Origin: Acidimicrobiia bacterium
Lineage (GTDB): Bacteria; Actinomycetota; Acidimicrobiia; IMCC26256; BP-133
NCBI GenBank assembly: GCA_025934385.1
Contig: JAICYE010000060.1
Coordinates: 1-8,944, forward strand
Direction: 5' to 3'
DNA length: 8,944 nucleotides
The notes beneath the pieces were generated by a model that saw only the letters and a program-made list of their open reading frames with translations, did no database searches and was not told where the DNA came from. A program made the translations under genes and the position numbers. How positions within the stretch are numbered: the first letter of the stretch is position 1; every line of letters starts with the position of its first letter. Shown here piece after piece: positions 5,682 through 8,944 of this stretch.

Positions 5682-6734
5682 GTGGTGCGCATCCGTATCC
5701 CTGTCCTCGCCATCGGTCTCGCCTCCCTTCTGGCCGCCTCGGCCTGTGGCGGGGGCGGAAAGGCGCCCCACCCGGCGGCGGCGAGCTCGCCCAGCAGCAC
5801 GGCGGTGTCGGAGGGCGCGGTCAAGGACGGGCCGCTGGCCCCGCTGACCGGCCTCGTCGACCAGAGCGGCGCCAGCGCCTCCCGGCCGGCCATCGCGGTG
5901 AAGATCGACAACGCCCCCGACGCCCGGCCCCAGTCCGGCCTTGAGGCGGCCGATATCGTCTACGAGGAGGTCGTCGAGGGCGGCGTGACCCGCTTCATCG
6001 CCGTCTTCCAGTCCACCGCCCCCGGCGGGAACGGTCTGGCCGGGCCGGTGCGGTCGGTGCGGCCGATGGACCCCAACGTGCTGGCCGCCTACCACGGCCT
6101 CGTGGCCTACTCCGGCGGCATCCCGGCCTTCGTGGCGCTGTTGCGGAAGGCCCCGGTGCAGGACGTCGACGTCGACGTCGCCACCGACGCCTACAGCTGG
6201 GACAAGTCCCGGGCCGCCCCCCACAACGAGTACGTCTCGCCCGACAAGCTCTGGCCCAAGGCCAAGAGCGGCTACAACGAGCCGCCGAAGGCGATGTTCG
6301 AGTTCCGTCCGGCCGGCGAGCCCTTCGGCGACGCCGAGGCCCACCACGTCGTCATCCCCTACTCGCCCCTCCAGACATCGATCTACGACTGGGACGCCGC
6401 CTCCGGCACCTGGAAGCGCACCTCGAACGGCACCCCCCACGTGCTGGCCTCCGGCGTCCAGATCGCCCCCCAGAACCTCGTCGTGCAGTTCGTGCCGGAG
6501 CACACGCTCAGCTACGTCGACCCGTCCGGCACCAAGGTCGTTGAAGCGACCGTGACCGGCTCGGGCGACGCCTGGTTCTTCTCCGCCGGACGGATGACGA
6601 AGGGCCACTGGTCCAAGGACTCGGCCTCCGCCCCGACCACCTTCACCGACTCGTCCGGGAGCACGGTCAAGCTCAGCCCCGGCCGCACCTGGGTGCACTT
6701 CGCCCCCCTCGGCACTGCGGTCACGGCGGGGTAG
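5682..6734 (+). CDS. DUF3048 (YerB-type) lipoprotein
   Basis: A 350-residue protein with a lipoprotein-like N-terminus: Arg-rich start, hydrophobic core, and ASAC with the candidate lipid-bearing Cys at residue 22, followed by a Gly/Ser/Ala/Pro-rich linker. The -3 residue is Ala rather than Leu, so the lipobox is imperfect. The DUF3048 N-terminal domain is recognisable: PLTGL, RPAIAVKIDNAPDARPQSGL, ADIVYEEVVEGGVTRFIAVF, GPVRSVRPMD, and YSGGIPAF. The C-terminal half ends with LSPGRTWVHFAP, typical of the second DUF3048 domain. The family is widespread in Gram-positive bacteria as an extracytoplasmic lipoprotein; its biochemical role is unsettled. The start is GTG 5682, with an in-frame GTG three bases later. 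AAGGG lies about 14 bases upstream, a weak spacing. The gene sits 44 bases after the M48 gene on the same strand and may be cotranscribed with it. Three GACGTC units (6162-6179) encode DVDVDV. Confidence 0.85.
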   Translation: MVRIRIPVLAIGLASLLAASACGGGGKAPHPAAASSPSSTAVSEGAVKDGPLAPLTGLVDQSGASASRPAIAVKIDNAPDARPQSGLEAADIVYEEVVEGGVTRFIAVFQSTAPGGNGLAGPVRSVRPMDPNVLAAYHGLVAYSGGIPAFVALLRKAPVQDVDVDVATDAYSWDKSRAAPHNEYVSPDKLWPKAKSGYNEPPKAMFEFRPAGEPFGDAEAHHVVIPYSPLQTSIYDWDAASGTWKRTSNGTPHVLASGVQIAPQNLVVQFVPEHTLSYVDPSGTKVVEATVTGSGDAWFFSAGRMTKGHWSKDSASAPTTFTDSSGSTVKLSPGRTWVHFAPLGTAVTAG

Positions 6735-6747
6735 CCCGGCGGGGTAG
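6724..6747. repeat. Short tandem duplication across the DUF3048 stop
   Basis: CGGCGGGGTAG occurs at 6724-6734 and again at 6737-6747, a period of 13 bases. The first copy ends in the stop codon of the DUF3048 gene and the second lies in the intergenic gap. The second copy runs into TAGTTT (6745-6750), which fits the -10 pattern TANNNT nine bases before the next ATG. Probably a small slippage duplication. Confidence 0.45.
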
Positions 6748-6759
6748 TTTCCCGTCTCG

Positions 6760-7467
6760 ATGAACGACGACCCCCTCGAGGTGTCGTCGGCGCGCATCGA
6801 AGCGGCGGAGGCGCTCCGCCGGCTCGGCAACGCCCTCGTCGGGCATGACGTCGACGACGACCACCTCTTCGAGTTGGCCAAGACGGCCGACGGCATGCTG
6901 ACCGAGGTCATCCACGGCGAGCGGCGCATCCGGCCGATCGACGACATGAAGCGCTACGTCTGGGGGATCAACCCCGGCGGGCGCGTCCGGCTCAACCACT
7001 TCCCCGACTGCATCGTGTCGGGGGCGGCCAACCCCATGGGGCTGGGCATGGCGATCTGGCGCGACGACGACGAGGCCGTGGCCCGGGTGCGGCTCGGCCA
7101 CGCCTTCGAGGGCGCCCCCGGCCGGGCCCACGGCGGGGTCGTGGCCGCCATCTTCGACGACGTCATGGGGATGGTGCTGACGATCCACGCCGAGCCGGCC
7201 TTCACCGCCCGCCTCATGGTGTCGTACCTGGCGCCCGTCCCGGTGGGAGTGGAGCTGGAGTTCCGGGCCCGCCAGACGTGGCGGGAGGGCCGCAAGCTCT
7301 TCATCGCCGCCGAGGCCCGCCACGCCGGCGAGGTCCTGGCCGAGGCCGAGGGCCTCTTCATCGCCCTGCCGCCGGAGCGGTTCGGCCTGCCGCCGGCTCC
7401 CGAGGAGGTCCGGGCCGAGACGGCCTCGGCCCCCGACCCCGGCACCGCTCCCGGGTCCGGCTCCTAG
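6760..7467 (+). CDS. PaaI-family hotdog-fold thioesterase
   Basis: A 235-residue protein. The hotdog domain covers about residues 85-205. Its hallmark is GRAHGGVVAAIFDDVMG (121-137), matching the PaaI/acyl-CoA thioesterase pattern HGGxxxxxxDxxxG with Asp133 or Asp134 as candidate catalytic acid. The strands FTARLMVSYLAPVPVG, LEFRARQTWREGRKLFIAAEA and LAEAEGLFIALP follow in the expected order. The first 80 or so residues form an extra N-terminal helical part, as in several actinobacterial members. The likely reaction is hydrolysis of an acyl-CoA; the substrate cannot be told. ATG 6760 lacks a Shine-Dalgarno sequence, but TAGTTT lies nine bases upstream, so a leaderless transcript is possible. 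The gene ends 50 bases before pdxS. In M. tuberculosis a different thioesterase (tesB2) lies between pdxS and pdxT, so proximity of a hotdog enzyme to PLP synthase may not be chance. The C-terminal 25 residues are Pro/Ala-rich. Confidence 0.83.
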   Translation: MNDDPLEVSSARIEAAEALRRLGNALVGHDVDDDHLFELAKTADGMLTEVIHGERRIRPIDDMKRYVWGINPGGRVRLNHFPDCIVSGAANPMGLGMAIWRDDDEAVARVRLGHAFEGAPGRAHGGVVAAIFDDVMGMVLTIHAEPAFTARLMVSYLAPVPVGVELEFRARQTWREGRKLFIAAEARHAGEVLAEAEGLFIALPPERFGLPPAPEEVRAETASAPDPGTAPGSGS

Positions 7468-7470
7468 ACT
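7465..7470 (+). promoter_or_regulatory. Possible -10 element for pdxS
   Basis: TAGACT matches the favoured actinobacterial -10 hexamer. It overlaps the stop codon of the thioesterase gene and lies 47 bases before the pdxS ATG, a sensible 5' UTR length. No good -35 hexamer is visible at 16-18 bases upstream, so this is tentative. If real, pdxS-pdxT has its own promoter. Confidence 0.25.
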
Positions 7471-7517
7471 GAGCCGCGCAGGACTATCCGAGGCAGCGAG
7501 GCAGGAGAGGCAGGGGA

Positions 7518-8405
7518 ATGGCCGACGAGCGCAGCACCGGCACGGCCCGGGTCAAGCGGGGGCTGGCCGAGATGTTGCGGGGCGGCGTGATCATGGACGT
7601 CGTCACCGCCGAGCAGGCCCGCATCGCCGAAGACGCCGGGGCGGCGGCGGTCATGGCGCTGGAACGGGTCCCGGCCGACATCCGCCGCGACGGCGGCGTG
7701 GCCCGCATGAGCGATCCGGCCATGATCGAGGCGATCAAGGCCGCCGTCACGATCCCGGTCATGGCCAAGTGCCGCATCGGGCACTTCGCCGAGGCCCAGG
7801 TCCTCCAGGCCCTCGGCGTCGACTACGTCGACGAGTCCGAGGTCCTCACCCCGGCCGACGAGGCCCACCACGTCGACAAGTGGGCCTTCACCACGCCGTT
7901 CGTGTGCGGCGCCACCAATCTCGGCGAGGCGCTGCGGCGCATCTCCGAGGGGGCGGCCCTGATCCGCTCCAAGGGCGAGGCGGGGACGGGCAACATCGTC
8001 GAGGCCGTCCGCCACCTCCGGTCGATCGTGGGCGACATCGCCAAGCTCCGGGTGTCCGACCCGGCCGAGCGCTACTCCTGGGCCAAGGAGCTGCGGGCCC
8101 CGGTCGAGCTGGTGGCCGAGGTGGCCGGGAACGGCGAGCTGCCGGTGCCGCTGTTCTGCGCCGGGGGCATCGCCACCCCGGCCGACGCCTCGCTGGTCAT
8201 GCAGCTCGGCGCCCAGGCGGTCTTCGTCGGCAGCGGCATCTTCAAGTCGGCCGACCCCGGGCCCCGGGCCAAGGCCATCGTCGAGGCCACCACCCACTAC
8301 CGCGACCCGGAGATCATCGCCAAGGTGTCCCGGGGGCTGGGCGAGCCGATGCGGGGCACCGAGATCGACAAGCTCGACGTGAAGCTGGCCGAGCGGGGCT
8401 GGTAG
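7518..8405 (+). CDS. pdxS: Pyridoxal 5'-phosphate synthase lyase subunit PdxS
   Basis: A full-length 295-residue PdxS (SNZ family), the (beta/alpha)8 subunit that condenses ribose 5-phosphate, glyceraldehyde 3-phosphate and ammonia into PLP in the cytosol. All key residues are present with a uniform offset of three from Bacillus subtilis: Asp27 in GVIMDVV, Lys84 in [10 protein letters not shown] (Schiff base with ribose phosphate), and Lys152 in [10 protein letters not shown]. Other signature blocks are [22 protein letters not shown], split around residues 47-67, and [12 protein letters not shown] near 213-224. The ATG at 7518 is preceded by AGGAG at 7503-7507, ten bases away, within a purine-rich leader. 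The N-terminus ([19 protein letters not shown]) agrees with the family. The gene is followed 18 bases later, in the same reading frame, by pdxT, its glutaminase partner. Confidence 0.97.
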   Translation: MADERSTGTARVKRGLAEMLRGGVIMDVVTAEQARIAEDAGAAAVMALERVPADIRRDGGVARMSDPAMIEAIKAAVTIPVMAKCRIGHFAEAQVLQALGVDYVDESEVLTPADEAHHVDKWAFTTPFVCGATNLGEALRRISEGAALIRSKGEAGTGNIVEAVRHLRSIVGDIAKLRVSDPAERYSWAKELRAPVELVAEVAGNGELPVPLFCAGGIATPADASLVMQLGAQAVFVGSGIFKSADPGPRAKAIVEATTHYRDPEIIAKVSRGLGEPMRGTEIDKLDVKLAERGW

Positions 8406-8423
8406 CGATGCGGCGGCCTCCAG

Positions 8424-8944
8424 GTGAAGATCGGGGTCCTCGCTCTCCAGGGGGGCTTCCGGCCCCACGCTGAGGCGCTGTCGGCGCTCGGGGCCGACGT
8501 GTTCGAGGTCCGGCTTCCGAGGGAGCTGGCCCGGGCCGACGCGCTGGTGCTGCCGGGAGGCGAGTCGACCACGGTCGGCAAGCTGCTCGGAAGCTCCGGG
8601 CTGCTGGAGCCGCTCCGGGAGCGGCTGGCCGATGGGATGCCCGTCCTCGGGACCTGTGCCGGGCTGATCCTGCTGGCCTCCGAGGTGCTGGACGGGCGCC
8701 CCGACCAGCCCGTCCTGGGCGCCGTCGACCTCACCGTCCGGCGCAACGCCCACGGCCGGCAGAACGAGTCGTTCGAGGCTCCACTTGAAATCACCGGCCT
8801 CGCCGGTGGACCCTTCCCGGGTGTGTTCATCCGGGCCCCGGGGATCGAGCGGGTCGGTGCCGGGGTCGAGGTGCTCGCCCATCTGTCGTCAGGAGAAGCC
8901 GTGGCGGCCCGCCAGGGGGCGGTCACGGTCTGTGCCTTCCATCC
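8424..8944 (+). CDS. pdxT: Pyridoxal 5'-phosphate synthase glutaminase subunit PdxT (3' truncated)
   Basis: The start and 173 codons of a class I glutamine amidotransferase run to the window edge. PdxT hydrolyses glutamine and channels ammonia to PdxS. Motifs in order: KIGVLALQGGFRPHAEAL at the N-terminus, VLPGGESTTVGKLL (oxyanion and PdxS contact), GTCAGLILLA with the nucleophilic Cys, RRNAHGRQNESFE, FIRAPGIE, and CAFHP at the very end, which includes the catalytic His. The triad Glu, normally two residues after that His in HPE, lies just beyond the window. The start must be GTG 8424: the pdxS stop codon lies in the same frame 18 bases upstream and no other start codon intervenes. There is no clear Shine-Dalgarno sequence, so translation probably depends on coupling with pdxS. 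Family length is about 190-200 residues, so roughly 20-30 are missing. Confidence 0.95.
   Translation, partial: MKIGVLALQGGFRPHAEALSALGADVFEVRLPRELARADALVLPGGESTTVGKLLGSSGLLEPLRERLADGMPVLGTCAGLILLASEVLDGRPDQPVLGAVDLTVRRNAHGRQNESFEAPLEITGLAGGPFPGVFIRAPGIERVGAGVEVLAHLSSGEAVAARQGAVTVCAFH

Noticed and set aside
6162..6179. GACGTC repeated three times
   Set aside because: It lies inside the DUF3048 coding frame and simply encodes DVDVDV with preferred GC-ending codons; no sign of a regulatory role.
1..8944. CRISPR array, tRNA/rRNA genes, insertion sequences, phage or toxin-antitoxin genes
   Set aside because: No regularly spaced direct repeats, no tRNA-like cloverleaf, and no transposase, integrase or toxin motifs were found on either strand by reading.

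Overview
The window is very GC-rich and almost fully coding. It looks like chromosomal DNA of a high-GC actinobacterium. It carries the pgsA, PatA, pimA order of phosphatidylinositol mannoside synthesis, which is characteristic of Actinobacteria, with pdxS and pdxT further along the same strand. Mycobacterium tuberculosis has a related block (Rv2612c to Rv2604c). A deep-branching lineage such as Acidimicrobiia is my guess from the protein style. It is inference, since no rRNA or marker gene is present.

Layout. Bases 1-2655 (+) hold a lipid module: the 3' end of a CDP-alcohol phosphatidyltransferase (probably PI-phosphate synthase), a PatA-like acyltransferase, and a PimA-like mannosyltransferase whose GTG start overlaps the preceding stop. 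Bases 2656-2851 hold two strong hairpins between convergent genes. Bases 2852-4669 (-) encode a 605-residue secreted protein with a signal peptide and an LPRTG sortase anchor, the only gene on the minus strand. Bases 4670-4887 are a divergent intergenic region. Bases 4888-5637 (+) encode a compact HtpX-like M48 membrane protease that appears to start at ATC. Bases 5682-6734 (+) encode a DUF3048 (YerB-type) lipoprotein, and 6760-7467 (+) a PaaI-type hotdog thioesterase. Bases 7518-8405 (+) are pdxS. From 8424 to the window end is pdxT, cut just after the catalytic His.

How the genes fit together. The first three should act in series at the inner face of the membrane: PI(P) synthesis, mannosylation by PimA, then acylation of the mannose by PatA. 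PdxS and PdxT form the two-subunit PLP synthase, PdxT supplying ammonia from glutamine to PdxS. The M48 protease, DUF3048 lipoprotein and anchored surface protein are envelope proteins with no demonstrated link to either pathway.

I see no undescribed multi-gene system, phage, IS element, CRISPR array or RNA gene. The points most worth a second look are the apparent ATC start of the M48 gene, a palindrome-bearing insertion inside pimA, the W/R-rich repeated tail of the PgsA-like protein, and the surface-protein gene lying in opposite orientation within the plus-strand block.
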